Made by a program: the position numbers and the translations under genes. A DNA stretch of 64,000 nt, taken from positions 31,716 through 95,715 of the forward strand of contig NZ_FNIX01000024.1 of the NCBI RefSeq assembly GCF_900104175.1, read 5' to 3'. The stretch's first letter is position 1. Each line of letters begins with the position of its first letter. A model generated the notes under the pieces. The model saw only the letters and a list, made by a program, of their open reading frames with translations. It ran no database searches and was not told the DNA's origin. Shown piece after piece: positions 8,615 through 17,568 of this stretch. Source of the stretch: Lentzea jiangxiensis (GTDB lineage Bacteria > Actinomycetota > Actinomycetes > Mycobacteriales > Pseudonocardiaceae).

Positions 8615-9370
8615 ATGACAGCTGGCGCGCACGACGCGGTCACCCTTGGCTGCTACGCGCTCGGCGTTCTGGACGTGCACGAGAGTTCCGGCGTGGAACA
8701 GCACCTGAGGGGTTGTCCGCCCTGCCGTGCGCAGGTCGCCGACTTCCACCGGATCCGCACAGCGCTCGACGACGTGCCTCGCGAGGCGTTCCTGCACGAG
8801 CTCGAGGACGACCTGCCCATGCCTTCGGACCTGGTGCTGCAACGCACGTTGCGGCAGATCAGGCAGGAGTCGGCCATTCCCTCGCCGAGGGTGGCCGACC
8901 CGCGCCCGAGAGCCAGTCCGGTGCCGGTGGAGGAACTCCCCGAACCGCAGCACGCCAAGGCCCGGCGCTGGCCGGGGTACCTCGCCGCCGCGGCAGTCGC
9001 CGCGGTGGTCGCGTTCGGGGGTGCCGCCGTGTTCGTGCAGAACCAGGCGCCGGGCACCGGCACCGCCTCCACCCGCGCGGGCGAGGGGACGACGGGCGGG
9101 ATCAGGCTGGTGGCGGAGATCGCGCCGTCATCGCAGGACCGGTACCTGGTGACGGCGGACGTGGACGGCTTGCCGGCCGCCCAGAAGTGCAAGCTCGTCG
9201 TCATCGGCACGGACGGCACGAAGACCGAGGCGTTCGCGTGGACCACGACCGAGAAGCAGCGGGTCGAGGGTTCCACCGTGCGGGGCATGGTCAGCGTCTC
9301 GCCCGACAAGGTGAAGTCGATCTCGATCGAGAACACCGAGGGCAAGGCGTTCGTGGTGGCGAACCTGTAA
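8615..9370 (+). CDS. Membrane anti-sigma factor (zinc-binding, RskA-like), orphan
   Basis: 251 residues. The N-terminal domain holds the ZAS zinc motif HLRGCPPC (His30, Cys34, Cys37), expected to clamp an ECF sigma factor. A proline-rich linker leads to one transmembrane helix at about 121-140, and the C-terminal ~100 residues should face the outside, as in RskA-type sensors. A GAGGAGG ribosome site precedes ATG 8615. Such genes usually follow their sigma-factor gene, but here the upstream neighbour is a TetR gene, so the partner must be elsewhere. A candidate ECF promoter precedes it and a strong hairpin follows. Confidence 0.8.
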   Translation: MTAGAHDAVTLGCYALGVLDVHESSGVEQHLRGCPPCRAQVADFHRIRTALDDVPREAFLHELEDDLPMPSDLVLQRTLRQIRQESAIPSPRVADPRPRASPVPVEELPEPQHAKARRWPGYLAAAAVAAVVAFGGAAVFVQNQAPGTGTASTRAGEGTTGGIRLVAEIAPSSQDRYLVTADVDGLPAAQKCKLVVIGTDGTKTEAFAWTTTEKQRVEGSTVRGMVSVSPDKVKSISIENTEGKAFVVANL

Positions 9371-9383
9371 GGGCGGAAACAGT

Positions 9384-9420
9384 CGAAGGGCCCGGATTCA
9401 GACCGAATCCGGGCCCTTCG
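9384..9420. terminator. Bidirectional terminator
   Basis: Perfect 16-bp inverted repeat CGAAGGGCCCGGATTC / GAATCCGGGCCCTTCG around a 5-nt loop, between the convergent anti-sigma gene and the NicO permease gene. Few Ts follow on either side. Confidence 0.8.
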
Positions 9421-9437
9421 GCTTAACCGCCGTGCAA

Positions 9438-10817
9438 TTAAAGCGCCTGCAAAGCGAGCCAGCCACCGACCACGATCACCATCGCGGCTGTGCCGACAGG
9501 TGCGCAATGGGACAGAGCGCGGGTGGCACGGCCGTCCAGGATTTTCTCGACGCGTTCCCGCGCTTTCACGAGCAGCAGGCCGACCGCGGTCAGCGTGGCC
9601 GCCATGCCGACCCCGTAACCGACGACGAGCAGCACGCCGAACCACGTCCGGCCGAGTGCCATCGCCCCCAGCAGGACGACGAGCGCGGACGGGGAGGGGA
9701 CCAGGCCGTTGGCCGCGCCCATGCCGATCAGACTCGCGCGGCTGTACCCGTGGCCGTGCCCGTGCCCATGCCCGTGTCCGTGCCCGTGTCCCGTCAGGGC
9801 GCCGACGAGCGCGGGTTCGCGGGTCGTGGACAGTGCCGAGCGCAGCAGCACCACGCCGATCAACGCGATCAGCACGCCGCTGACGAGCCCGAGCCAGCGC
9901 AGGACCTGCTCGCCGGCCAGCGCGCTGGACGCGCTGATGACGAGGCCGAGGACCAGCACGCCGCCGGTGTGCGTCGCCGTGACCGACGCGCCGACGACGA
10001 AAGCGTCCTTCGGCGTGCCCTGGCGCCCGGCGAGGTAGGCGGCGATGAGCGTCTTGCCGTGACCGGGCAACGCGGCGTGCGAGGCGCCCAGGACGAGGGA
10101 GAGCAGCACGGCCAGGAACCCGAGCCACGGGGTGAGGTCGTCGCTGCCCAGGATGTCGTGGAGGCGGGCCGCCGTGACGCTGAACGACCCCACGGGGGAA
10201 CCGGTGGCCCTCTTCGGCTCGGACCCGGTGCCGGGTTCGGCGGTGAACGCGACCGAACGCACGTCCACCGGGTCGCTGAGCAGGTCTTCCGGGTAGGTGC
10301 GCAGCTCGTCGCTGATGCTCTCGGTGGGCACCTCCGAGCCCGCGAGCCGGATGCCGGTGCCCGCGGCGGTGATCTCGCGCCAGCCGACCCGGTCGGCGTT
10401 CGCCTCGTCGCGGAACTCGAACCTGGCCGGGCGGGCGAGGTCGACCCGGGCGGTGAACTCGCACACCAGCCGCGTCGTGGGCAGGTCGGCCTGACCTGCC
10501 GGGTGGTCCTTGGAGGAGCTCGACAGCGTCCAGCTGATCCGCCGTCCGTCCACGGTGGACACATCGGTCCCGGAGACCTCCTCGCACCACTGCCGCGCGT
10601 CGCGGGCCTTCAGGTTCTCCTGCAGCGTCGGGATCTCCGCGACGTCGACCACGGACCGGAGGTCGACGCGGTCCGGGTGCAGGTGCAGGCCGTGGTAGTG
10701 GTTGACGCTGAAGTTGCCGAGCGGGTGGGCCGACGCCTCGCCGGTGATGAAGAAGATCCCGGCGAGCAGCAGGGCGACCACCAGGACCGGTCGCACCACC
10801 CAGCTCGACAGGCTCAC
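9438..10817 (-). CDS. NicO/RcnA-type nickel-cobalt permease with large external N-terminal domain
   Basis: 459 residues from GTG 10817. A signal-like helix ends EASAHPLGNFSVNHYHG. About 200 residues without membrane segments follow, then a NicO permease core: SLVLGASHAALPGHGKTLIAAYL (HAxxPGHG), VTATHTGGVLVLGL, and several more helices. A loop of eight His-Gly pairs (coding DNA at about 9750-9797, a near-perfect 6-bp repeat) is typical of metal-handling proteins of this class. The HPLGN start resembles the DUF/UreJ-like outer domain found in HupE-type proteins. It is the last gene of the operon; its GTG overlaps the TPR gene stop as GTGA. Likely transports Ni2+ or Co2+, direction unclear. Confidence 0.75.
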   Translation of the reverse strand: MSLSSWVVRPVLVVALLLAGIFFITGEASAHPLGNFSVNHYHGLHLHPDRVDLRSVVDVAEIPTLQENLKARDARQWCEEVSGTDVSTVDGRRISWTLSSSSKDHPAGQADLPTTRLVCEFTARVDLARPARFEFRDEANADRVGWREITAAGTGIRLAGSEVPTESISDELRTYPEDLLSDPVDVRSVAFTAEPGTGSEPKRATGSPVGSFSVTAARLHDILGSDDLTPWLGFLAVLLSLVLGASHAALPGHGKTLIAAYLAGRQGTPKDAFVVGASVTATHTGGVLVLGLVISASSALAGEQVLRWLGLVSGVLIALIGVVLLRSALSTTREPALVGALTGHGHGHGHGHGHGHGYSRASLIGMGAANGLVPSPSALVVLLGAMALGRTWFGVLLVVGYGVGMAATLTAVGLLLVKARERVEKILDGRATRALSHCAPVGTAAMVIVVGGWLALQAL

Positions 10818-12106
10818 CTGCCGCCCCGGAGCTCCGCGAGCTTGCGACCCGCCTTCAGAGCCTGCAACGGGGAGAAGTTCGGATTCAGCGTCAGCGCCCG
10901 CACCAGTGCCTCCTGGGCCTCGGCCACCCGGCCCAGCGCGGCGAGGATCATGCCGCGGTGGTAGGAGAACGTGGCGTTCTGCCAGCCCAGGGCGACGGCG
11001 CGGTCGGAGTAGCCCAACGCCTCCGCGTCCCGGCCGTTCACGTGCAACGCCCAAGCCATCGCGTCGGCCACGAAGACGCTCTGCCGGCGGCCCCACTCGG
11101 CTTCCGCACGGCGCAACGCCTGCACGCCGTCACCGCGGTCCGCGGCGACGAGAGCAGCGGCCAGGTCGTCGGAAGCACCCTGCGACTCCATCAGTCGTTG
11201 CTGCTCGGTCAGCACGCCGTACTGCCTGGCGGCCTCGTCGGTCTTCCCGGCGGCCTCCAGCAGCTCCGCGTACTCCTGCAGGTACTGGGGCAGGGGAGCG
11301 CGGGCCACCAGCCCGCGGTAGTCCTCGAGCGCCGCCGGGACGTCACCCCGTGCCGCCGCCACCTTGGCCATGCCTTGGGTGAGAGTCATGTCGTCTCCTC
11401 TCGCCGCCAGTCCCTGCTCGTAGTGCTGCGCGGCTTCGTCGAGCCGGTTGTGGTCGAACGCGAGTTCGCCCAGCCGGTAACGGCAGAACGCGATCTCCTC
11501 GGGCGTCGAGGCGGCCTTCAGCGCGCGGTGCATCGTGGCGCGGGCGCCCTCGACGTCGCCGTGGAGCTCGAGGTGGAAGGAAGCACGGGCGAACGAAGCG
11601 GTGTTCGGCTTGAGGTCGAGCATCCTCTGCACCGCGTCCTGTGCGCCGGCGTCGTCGCCGAGCTGCGTCAACGCGTCCGCGAGCACGCCGTGCGCCTCCG
11701 CGGAGGACGGCAGCGCGGTGACGGCCCTGAGGGCCCAGTCGCGGGCCGCGGGGAAGTCGTGGCGGGCGTTGGCGAGCGTGCCCATGCCGATGGCGGCGGG
11801 ACCCGTGTCACCCGCGTTCTTCAACGCGCCCTCGGCCTTCGCGTAGTACGAGGGGTCGGCCGTGACGCGCGCCAGCTCCACGTAGGACGAACCCAGCCGC
11901 GCCCAGGAAGCCTGGTCCTGCGGCAGTGCGTGCAGCCGCTGCTGCAGCTGGTGCACCACCCGGTGCATCTGGTTCTGCCGCGCCACGGCCGGAACGGGAG
12001 GCTCGCCCCCGGCCCTGCTGTCGGCAGGACCGGAGGCGGCGAGGTGGGCAAGCGCCGCGGTGACCAGGAGACCCACCGCGACGGCCTGCCGCTGCTGGTA
12101 CCTCAC
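10814..12106 (-). CDS. TPR-repeat protein with N-terminal signal/anchor
   Basis: 430 residues. An N-terminal hydrophobic stretch (about 8-26) suggests export or anchoring. The rest is a run of tetratricopeptide helices, for example AAARDWALRAVTALPSSAEAHGVLADALTQLGD, FCRYRLGELAFDHNRLDEAAQHYEQGL, and a last pair AEALGYSDRAVALGWQNATFSYHRGMILAALGR followed by AEAQEALVRALTLNPNFSPLQALKA. It is a likely outside scaffold for the DUF4331 and NicO products. Both ends overlap neighbours as GTGA, so all three genes are translationally coupled. Partners are not known from the sequence. Confidence 0.75.
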   Translation of the reverse strand: MRYQQRQAVAVGLLVTAALAHLAASGPADSRAGGEPPVPAVARQNQMHRVVHQLQQRLHALPQDQASWARLGSSYVELARVTADPSYYAKAEGALKNAGDTGPAAIGMGTLANARHDFPAARDWALRAVTALPSSAEAHGVLADALTQLGDDAGAQDAVQRMLDLKPNTASFARASFHLELHGDVEGARATMHRALKAASTPEEIAFCRYRLGELAFDHNRLDEAAQHYEQGLAARGDDMTLTQGMAKVAAARGDVPAALEDYRGLVARAPLPQYLQEYAELLEAAGKTDEAARQYGVLTEQQRLMESQGASDDLAAALVAADRGDGVQALRRAEAEWGRRQSVFVADAMAWALHVNGRDAEALGYSDRAVALGWQNATFSYHRGMILAALGRVAEAQEALVRALTLNPNFSPLQALKAGRKLAELRGGR

Positions 12107-13701
12107 TTCGAGTGCGACCCGTACTTGCGGATCGACTGCTGGCGCTTGCGCCAGAGGAAGAAACCGGCGCCGAACACGGCCGCCGAACCCACCGCGGTGG
12201 TCATCGCCATCGGGTCGATGGTGCCGATCTTGCCGACCGGGTTGACCGCGACCTCGGCGGTGGTGCCCGAGGCGTTGACCGCGGTGCCGTTGCGGGGCAG
12301 GCCCACGTACGGGAAGGCCGCCTCGAACGGCTGGTCGTTCGCGTCGACCTTGTCCCCCGTGGCGAGCGCCTCGACGATCTTGCCCGACGCCGCGGCGCCC
12401 TCCATCGCCTGCACGGCGATGTCCACCACGTCGTCGGTCAGCCGCCGGCCGTTCGGGAAGCCCTGCGTGTCACCGGCCAGCAGGCCCAGGCGGTTCGGGT
12501 TCGCGTTCGGCTCGATCATCATGTTCAGCCGCAGCATCTCGCTGGGGCGGAAGCGGTTCTTGTCGACGTCGGCGTTGTCGACCTGCGAGTTCAGGTCGGC
12601 GTTGATCTGCCCGCCGAGCTTCTTCGTGATGCCCGTCAGGAAGATCTCCGCCAGGTCGTCGCGCTGGCCCTGCGGCGCCGGGATCTTGTAGATCTGCTCG
12701 ACCAGCTTCGGCAGCTCCGGGTTCACGACCCGGTCGACGAGCTCCTTCACGCCGGCGTCCTGGTCGGGGCGCAGGCCGTTGAACGCGTCCTTGAGGCCCG
12801 CGGGCGCCACGACCTCGTTCACCAGCGGGTTTCCCAGCCGCGAGACCTGCACGAAGTCGCCGACCGCCTCGGCCTTGCCGGGCGAGAGCTTCATCGTGCG
12901 GCGCTGCGTGGTGCTCCAGACGCCGATGTTCGGGTTGCGGTGCATGTCGTTCTTCAGCGCCAGCGCGTTCCTGGGCAGCTGCACCGCGATCGTGTTGACG
13001 TTGTAGCCGCGCAGCGTGTCCTGGCCGACCTCGCTCAGGTTGCCGCCGTAGAGCAGGTCGAACACCCGCAGGTCGGCGAAGAACGCGTCCTCGGACGGGC
13101 CCACGTAGACCTTGCCGCCACCGGGGATCTGCACGACGGCCTGGTCGCGCAGCTTCTTGAAGTCCGGCATCGACGCGGGGCCGTTCGGCGACGGAGCGAC
13201 CGGGGCGTTGGTGACCAGCTTGACCTTCTGGCCGCTCTCGTAGATCGCCTCGAGGTCGTAGCGCTGCCGGAACAGCAGGTTCTCGTCGTCGAGCGAGTCC
13301 ACGACACCGTTGGTGTAGAGGAACGTGTTGTTCTTGCGCCGGTCGTCGTCGCGGAACTGCCAGCGCAGCGTGATGTCCGGCTTCGCGTCACCGTCGTTGT
13401 CGATGTTGAAGTCGTACTGCGCGTCCTCGGCCCACGGGAAGAAGTTCGGGCCGCCGTTGGGTTCCTGGAACCCGGACCAGTTGCCGACCAGCGTGACGGT
13501 GTCCTTGTGGTCAGGACTGACGAACGCGTACAGGTCCGTGTTGTCGACGGCCGGGTCACCCGCGATCAGCGGAGCCTCGCGGTGCGACGACGCCGTGGCG
13601 TTCGTGCCGCCGAACAGGGCCGCGTTGAGCAGTGTGGCGCCCACCAGCGCGGCCGCAGCCACCTGGCCGCGCCGACCGCTGAGGACGTGCGGTGATGACA
13701 T
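12103..13701 (-). CDS. Secreted, membrane-anchored DUF4331 protein
   Basis: 532 residues. A signal peptide covers about residues 1-37 (RRGQVAAAALVGATLLNAALFGG, then TNATASSHREAPLIAGDPAVDNTDLYAF, the hallmark start of DUF4331). The body carries family features such as NWSGFQEPNGGPNFFPW, DITLRWQFR, DIRVFDLLYG-like text and SHREAP. One C-terminal helix (TAVGSAAVFGAGFFLW) followed by RKRQQSIRKYGSHSK anchors it in the membrane with the body outside. DUF4331 has no established function. It is the second gene of the operon, 23 nt after the aminotransferase stop, and its stop overlaps the TPR start. Confidence 0.82.
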   Translation of the reverse strand: MSSPHVLSGRRGQVAAAALVGATLLNAALFGGTNATASSHREAPLIAGDPAVDNTDLYAFVSPDHKDTVTLVGNWSGFQEPNGGPNFFPWAEDAQYDFNIDNDGDAKPDITLRWQFRDDDRRKNNTFLYTNGVVDSLDDENLLFRQRYDLEAIYESGQKVKLVTNAPVAPSPNGPASMPDFKKLRDQAVVQIPGGGKVYVGPSEDAFFADLRVFDLLYGGNLSEVGQDTLRGYNVNTIAVQLPRNALALKNDMHRNPNIGVWSTTQRRTMKLSPGKAEAVGDFVQVSRLGNPLVNEVVAPAGLKDAFNGLRPDQDAGVKELVDRVVNPELPKLVEQIYKIPAPQGQRDDLAEIFLTGITKKLGGQINADLNSQVDNADVDKNRFRPSEMLRLNMMIEPNANPNRLGLLAGDTQGFPNGRRLTDDVVDIAVQAMEGAAASGKIVEALATGDKVDANDQPFEAAFPYVGLPRNGTAVNASGTTAEVAVNPVGKIGTIDPMAMTTAVGSAAVFGAGFFLWRKRQQSIRKYGSHSK

Positions 13702-13724
13702 CTCTGGTCTGCCTTTCAAGGGGT

Positions 13725-14909
13725 TCAGGCGCTGTGCATGAGGAGCGACGGTTCGCTCGAATGACTCGAATGACTCGAATGGCTTGCGTGGTCTGTCGTC
13801 CACCTCGATTGCGCGAAGTCGCGGATGCCCTCGACGAGCCGGTCGACGTCGTGCTCCGGCCGCACCACCAGGCGCGCGAACCGGCTGCTCATGCCGAGCT
13901 TGTTGCCGCACTCGCGGATGAAGACCTGGTGGCGGGACAGCAGGTGGTCGCGCAGCTCGCGGCCGTCCACCCCGCCGCCGAGCTTGACCAGCAGGAAGTT
14001 GGCCTGCGAGGAGTAGACGGTGAGGTCGGGGACGCGCGAGAGCTCCATCCCCATCCGGTACCTGTCGCGCGACAGCAGGCGCAGGCTCTCGGCGTACTCC
14101 GCCTCGTGCTCGGCCAGCATGAACACGACGGCCTCCGCCAGGGAGTTGAGGTTCCACTTCGGCAGGGTCCGGCGCATCTTCCCCGCCAGCCCCGGGTTCG
14201 CGACCAGGTAGCCGAACCGGACGCCGTGCAGGCCGAAGTTCTTGCCGAGGCTCTTCAGCACGACCACGTTGGGCCGGATGGACGCCTCGGCGGCGACCGA
14301 CGGGTTGCGCTCGACCTCGACGAAGTCGACGAACGACTCGTCGATCACGACCAGGTCCAGGTCGGCGAGCTCGTCCAGGAACCGGACGATCTCCCGGCGC
14401 GGCAGGTAGCCGCCGTCGGGGTTGTTCGGGTTGCAGATCACGGCGACCCTGCTGCCGCGGGCCCTGATGAACTTGACGTACTCGTCGACGTCCAGCTCGA
14501 AGTTGTCGCTCTCCTGCAGCAGGAACATGTCGACGCGCTTGTTGCTCTCCATCGGCTGGTCGGTCCAGCGGCCGAACGTCGGGATCGGGACGGCGACGCT
14601 CTCGTGGATCCACAGGTGGTCCATCCACGTGATGAGCTCGGTGCTGCCGTTCGACATCGCGATCGTGGCCGGGTTGAGACCGAGGACGGTGCACAGCTGC
14701 TGCGCGATCTTCGACGAGTCGCTCGGGTAGAACTTCAAGACCGCCTCGAGGTTCTTCGAGAGCTCCTCGAACATCTGCGGCGTCGGGAAGTACGGGTTGC
14801 ACGGGATGCAGAAGTCCACGAGCTCGCCCGCACCCGTCCGCGACAGCTCGAAGTAGGACGGGCTGTGCGCGGTCTGCTGGAAGAGGCCCGAGTCCACACC
14901 ATGCCGCAC
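13725..14909 (-). CDS. PLP-dependent class I/II aminotransferase (HisC/CobD-like)
   Basis: 394 residues from GTG 14909, which has GGAG 7 nt upstream; an in-frame GTG lies at 14897. Fold-type I features: CNPYFPTP at the N-terminus, SNGSTELI, CNPNNPDGGYLP (Asn of the PLP site), VVIDESFVDF (Asp190), and the Schiff-base Lys223 in SLGKNFGLHGVRFGY. These are closest in style to histidinol-phosphate aminotransferases and L-threonine-O-3-phosphate decarboxylases, but the substrate cannot be set from sequence. The protein ends with three His-Ser-Ser repeats. It leads an operon with DUF4331, TPR and NicO genes, an unexpected setting for such an enzyme. Confidence 0.8.
   Translation of the reverse strand: MRHGVDSGLFQQTAHSPSYFELSRTGAGELVDFCIPCNPYFPTPQMFEELSKNLEAVLKFYPSDSSKIAQQLCTVLGLNPATIAMSNGSTELITWMDHLWIHESVAVPIPTFGRWTDQPMESNKRVDMFLLQESDNFELDVDEYVKFIRARGSRVAVICNPNNPDGGYLPRREIVRFLDELADLDLVVIDESFVDFVEVERNPSVAAEASIRPNVVVLKSLGKNFGLHGVRFGYLVANPGLAGKMRRTLPKWNLNSLAEAVVFMLAEHEAEYAESLRLLSRDRYRMGMELSRVPDLTVYSSQANFLLVKLGGGVDGRELRDHLLSRHQVFIRECGNKLGMSSRFARLVVRPEHDVDRLVEGIRDFAQSRWTTDHASHSSHSSHSSEPSLLMHSA
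13756..13782. repeat. 9-bp tandem repeat in the aminotransferase 3' end
   Basis: CTCGAATGA, CTCGAATGA and CTCGAATGG in direct succession. On the coding strand this gives three His-Ser-Ser units close to the C-terminus. Copy number can change by slippage without breaking the frame. Confidence 0.8.
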
Positions 14910-15482
14910 GCGATCACTCCGTCCCTCGGTCCGTCTCCGACACCGGGGCATACGTGCCGCTGCCGATCCCGGTTCACGGCTCCGTTCCGGGAAGGTCTCG
15001 GAACGGTCTCGCGCGCAACCCGGCCCCGTCCGGGGTCTCGGGGGCGGGGAGCGGCCCTTCGCCCGGTTCCGCCGGCACCGGGACCGGCCCGCTTCCAGTC
15101 CGGTGTGGACAGACGACTCGCGGGGTCTCGCAGCGGTCGAACGGACCCGTCCGAACCTTCCCGGGGCGTCGCGGAGGAGGTGCCCGGCCACGCTCGGTCA
15201 CCGGTCGTGACTCGGTGAGGCGCTCGCCTTGGACGTGACCTGCGCCGACCCGCCGCTGAACGGCCTCGGGCCGCCGCTCACCGATGTGAGGGCTCCCGTT
15301 GGGCGGTAAGGCTCTGAAATGCGGGTACTCCCCGGCTGCGCCGGACGCGAAGACCGTGGTCACGGCGTTGTGACGCAGCACCCGCCGCCCGTTCCACGGT
15401 CATCACGGGCGTCGTGCAAAAAATTGTCGGGGGGTCCGGATACCCTGCTGGCAGTCCGCACACGATCCAGGGAGCAGTACCC
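14910..15482. other. Long intergenic region between divergent operons
   Basis: 573 nt between the aminotransferase operon (left) and the topoisomerase IV genes (right). Several open frames cross it but none has family features, a good ribosome site or sensible composition; they are rich in Pro, Arg and Gly. It must hold promoters for both directions. The A-rich block at 15418-15430 followed by GGATACCCT near 15438-15446 is the only visibly AT-rich stretch and may belong to the parE promoter, but the spacing is not consensus. I see no repeat or RNA gene in it. Confidence 0.5.
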
Positions 15483-17534
15483 GTGACCGCAGAGACCCTG
15501 TACGGGGCCGACGACCTGACGCACCTCGAAGGACTCGAGGCCGTCCGCAAGCGGCCCGGCATGTACATCGGGTCGACCGACAGCCGGGGCATCAACCACC
15601 TCTTCAGCGAGATCGTCGACAACTCGACGGACGAGGGCGTGGCGGGCCACGCGTCGAAGATCGTGGTCACGCTGCACGCCGACGGCAGCGTCCAGGTCGA
15701 CGACGACGGCCGCGGCATCCCCACCGACGTGCACGCCAAGTCCGGTCTGTCCGGTGTGGAACTGGTGCTGACCAAGCTGCACGCCGGCGGCAAGTTCGGC
15801 GGCTCCGGCTACAAGACCTCCGGCGGCCTGCACGGCGTCGGCGCCTCGGCCGTCAACGCCCTCTCGCACCGCTTCGACGTGACGGTCCGCCGCGGCGGCA
15901 AGGTCCACGAGATGTCGTTCGCCCACGGCGTTCCCGGCGTCTTCGACGGCCCCGGCCCCAAGGCGAAGTTCACCCGCCAGAACGGCCTGAACGTCGTCGG
16001 CAAGATGAAGCGCAGCGAGTCGACCGGCACCTCCATCCGCTACTGGTACGACGCCCGCTACTTCGAGAACGGCGCTTCGCTCGACGTGGACACCGTCCGC
16101 ACGAAGCTCCGCAACACGGCGTTCCTCGTGCCCGGCGTGACCTACGTGCTGCGGTCGGCACTGGAGGACGCGATCTCCGAAGAGGTCTTCCACTACCCGA
16201 ACGGCCTGACCGACATGGTCGAGTTCCTGGCCCCCTCCGGCGACCGCGCGGTCTCCGGCACCCTGGTGATCACCGGCACCGGCACCTACTTCGAGAACGC
16301 CGCCGACGAGAACGGCGTGATGCGGTCCAAAGTGGAGCGTCAGGCCGAGGTCGAGGTCGCCCTGCGCTGGGGCACCGGCTACGAGCGCACCGTCGAGTGC
16401 TTCACCAACACCATCCGCAACGTGCACGGCGGCACCCACCGCCGCGGCTTCGACCGAGCGGTGCTCAAGTCGGTCCAGGACGCCATCTCCAAGACCCGCG
16501 GCCTCCTCAAGCCCAAGGAGGAGATGCCCACGCTGGACGACGTGCTGGAGGGCATGACCGCCGTCGTCCACGTCCGCATCCCCGAGCCGCAGTTCACCTC
16601 GCAGACCAAGGACGAGCTCTCCACCGCCGGCATCACCAAGGTGCTGCAGGGCATCGTCGACGCCCAGGTCCGCGCGTGGACCGAGGACCGCAAGACCAAG
16701 GTCGAGGCCAAGACCGTGCTGCAGAAGGTCGTCGACGCCTCGCGCGTGCGGCTCACGCAGAAGCAGCAGAAGGACGCGGCTCGGCGCAAGACGGCGCTCG
16801 AGGGCGCGGCGATGCCCGCCAAGCTCGTCGACTGCCGGACCACAGGTGTTTCGCGTAGCGAACTTTTTCTCGTGGAAGGCGACAGCGCACTCGGCTCAGC
16901 GCGCATGGCGCGCGTCTCCGAGTACCAGGCGCTCCTCCCGTTGCGCGGCAAGATCCTCAACGTCCAGAAGGCCTCCCTGGCCGACACGTTGCGCAACGCC
17001 GAGATCGCCTCGATCGTCCAGGTCCTCGGCGCGGGCACCGGCCGCACGTTCGACCTCTCCCAGATGCGCTACGGCCGCGTGATCCTGATGGCCGACGCGG
17101 ACGTCGACGGCAGCCACATCCGCACGCTGCTGATCACGCTGTTCGCCAAGTACATGCGCCCGGTCATCGAGGACGGCCGCCTGTACGCCGCCATGCCGCC
17201 GTTGCACAAGGTGATGACGCGCGGCCGCAACGCCGAAACGCACTTCACCTTCACCCAGCGGCAGATGGAGCAGACGGTCGCGCGGCTGCAGAAGGCGGGC
17301 AAGCAGGTCGTCACGCCGGTGCCGCGGTTCAAGGGCCTGGGCGAAATGGACGCGGACGAGCTGTGGGAGACCACGATGAACCCGGCCAGCCGCTCCGTCC
17401 GCCGCATCACCATGGACGACGCCGAAGCCGCCGAGGAAGCCCTCGAACTGCTGATGGGCGAGAAGGTCGAGCCGCGCCGCAACTGGCTCGTCGAGTCCGC
17501 CGCCAGGGTCGACCAGTCGGCCATCGACCTCTAA
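15483..17534 (+). CDS. parE: DNA topoisomerase IV subunit B (type IIA ATPase subunit)
   Basis: 683 residues from GTG 15483 (GGAG at 15471-15474). GHKL ATPase features come first: EIVDNSTDEGVAG, DDDGRGIPTD and GGLHGVGASAVNALS. Next come the transducer domain and the TOPRIM domain with VEGDSALGSARM and the metal DxD in MADADVDGSHIR, then the C-terminal KGLGEMDADELWETTMNP. EGDSALG, rather than the gyrase EGDSAGG, and linkage to a ParC-like gene 34 nt downstream favour topoisomerase IV over gyrase. It hydrolyses ATP to drive strand passage for decatenating sister chromosomes. Confidence 0.9.
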   Translation: MTAETLYGADDLTHLEGLEAVRKRPGMYIGSTDSRGINHLFSEIVDNSTDEGVAGHASKIVVTLHADGSVQVDDDGRGIPTDVHAKSGLSGVELVLTKLHAGGKFGGSGYKTSGGLHGVGASAVNALSHRFDVTVRRGGKVHEMSFAHGVPGVFDGPGPKAKFTRQNGLNVVGKMKRSESTGTSIRYWYDARYFENGASLDVDTVRTKLRNTAFLVPGVTYVLRSALEDAISEEVFHYPNGLTDMVEFLAPSGDRAVSGTLVITGTGTYFENAADENGVMRSKVERQAEVEVALRWGTGYERTVECFTNTIRNVHGGTHRRGFDRAVLKSVQDAISKTRGLLKPKEEMPTLDDVLEGMTAVVHVRIPEPQFTSQTKDELSTAGITKVLQGIVDAQVRAWTEDRKTKVEAKTVLQKVVDASRVRLTQKQQKDAARRKTALEGAAMPAKLVDCRTTGVSRSELFLVEGDSALGSARMARVSEYQALLPLRGKILNVQKASLADTLRNAEIASIVQVLGAGTGRTFDLSQMRYGRVILMADADVDGSHIRTLLITLFAKYMRPVIEDGRLYAAMPPLHKVMTRGRNAETHFTFTQRQMEQTVARLQKAGKQVVTPVPRFKGLGEMDADELWETTMNPASRSVRRITMDDAEAAEEALELLMGEKVEPRRNWLVESAARVDQSAIDL

Positions 17535-17568
17535 GCCTTCTTCAAGACACAGACGGAGTTACGAAGTC

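Noticed and set aside
9750..9797. Tandem 6-bp repeat, considered as a satellite or CRISPR-like array
   Set aside because: It encodes the His-Gly loop of the NicO permease; no spacers and no cas genes.
14974..15381. 135-codon minus-strand frame in the parE upstream gap
   Set aside because: Pro/Arg/Gly-rich, no ribosome site, no family features. Probably chance opening in GC-rich promoter DNA.
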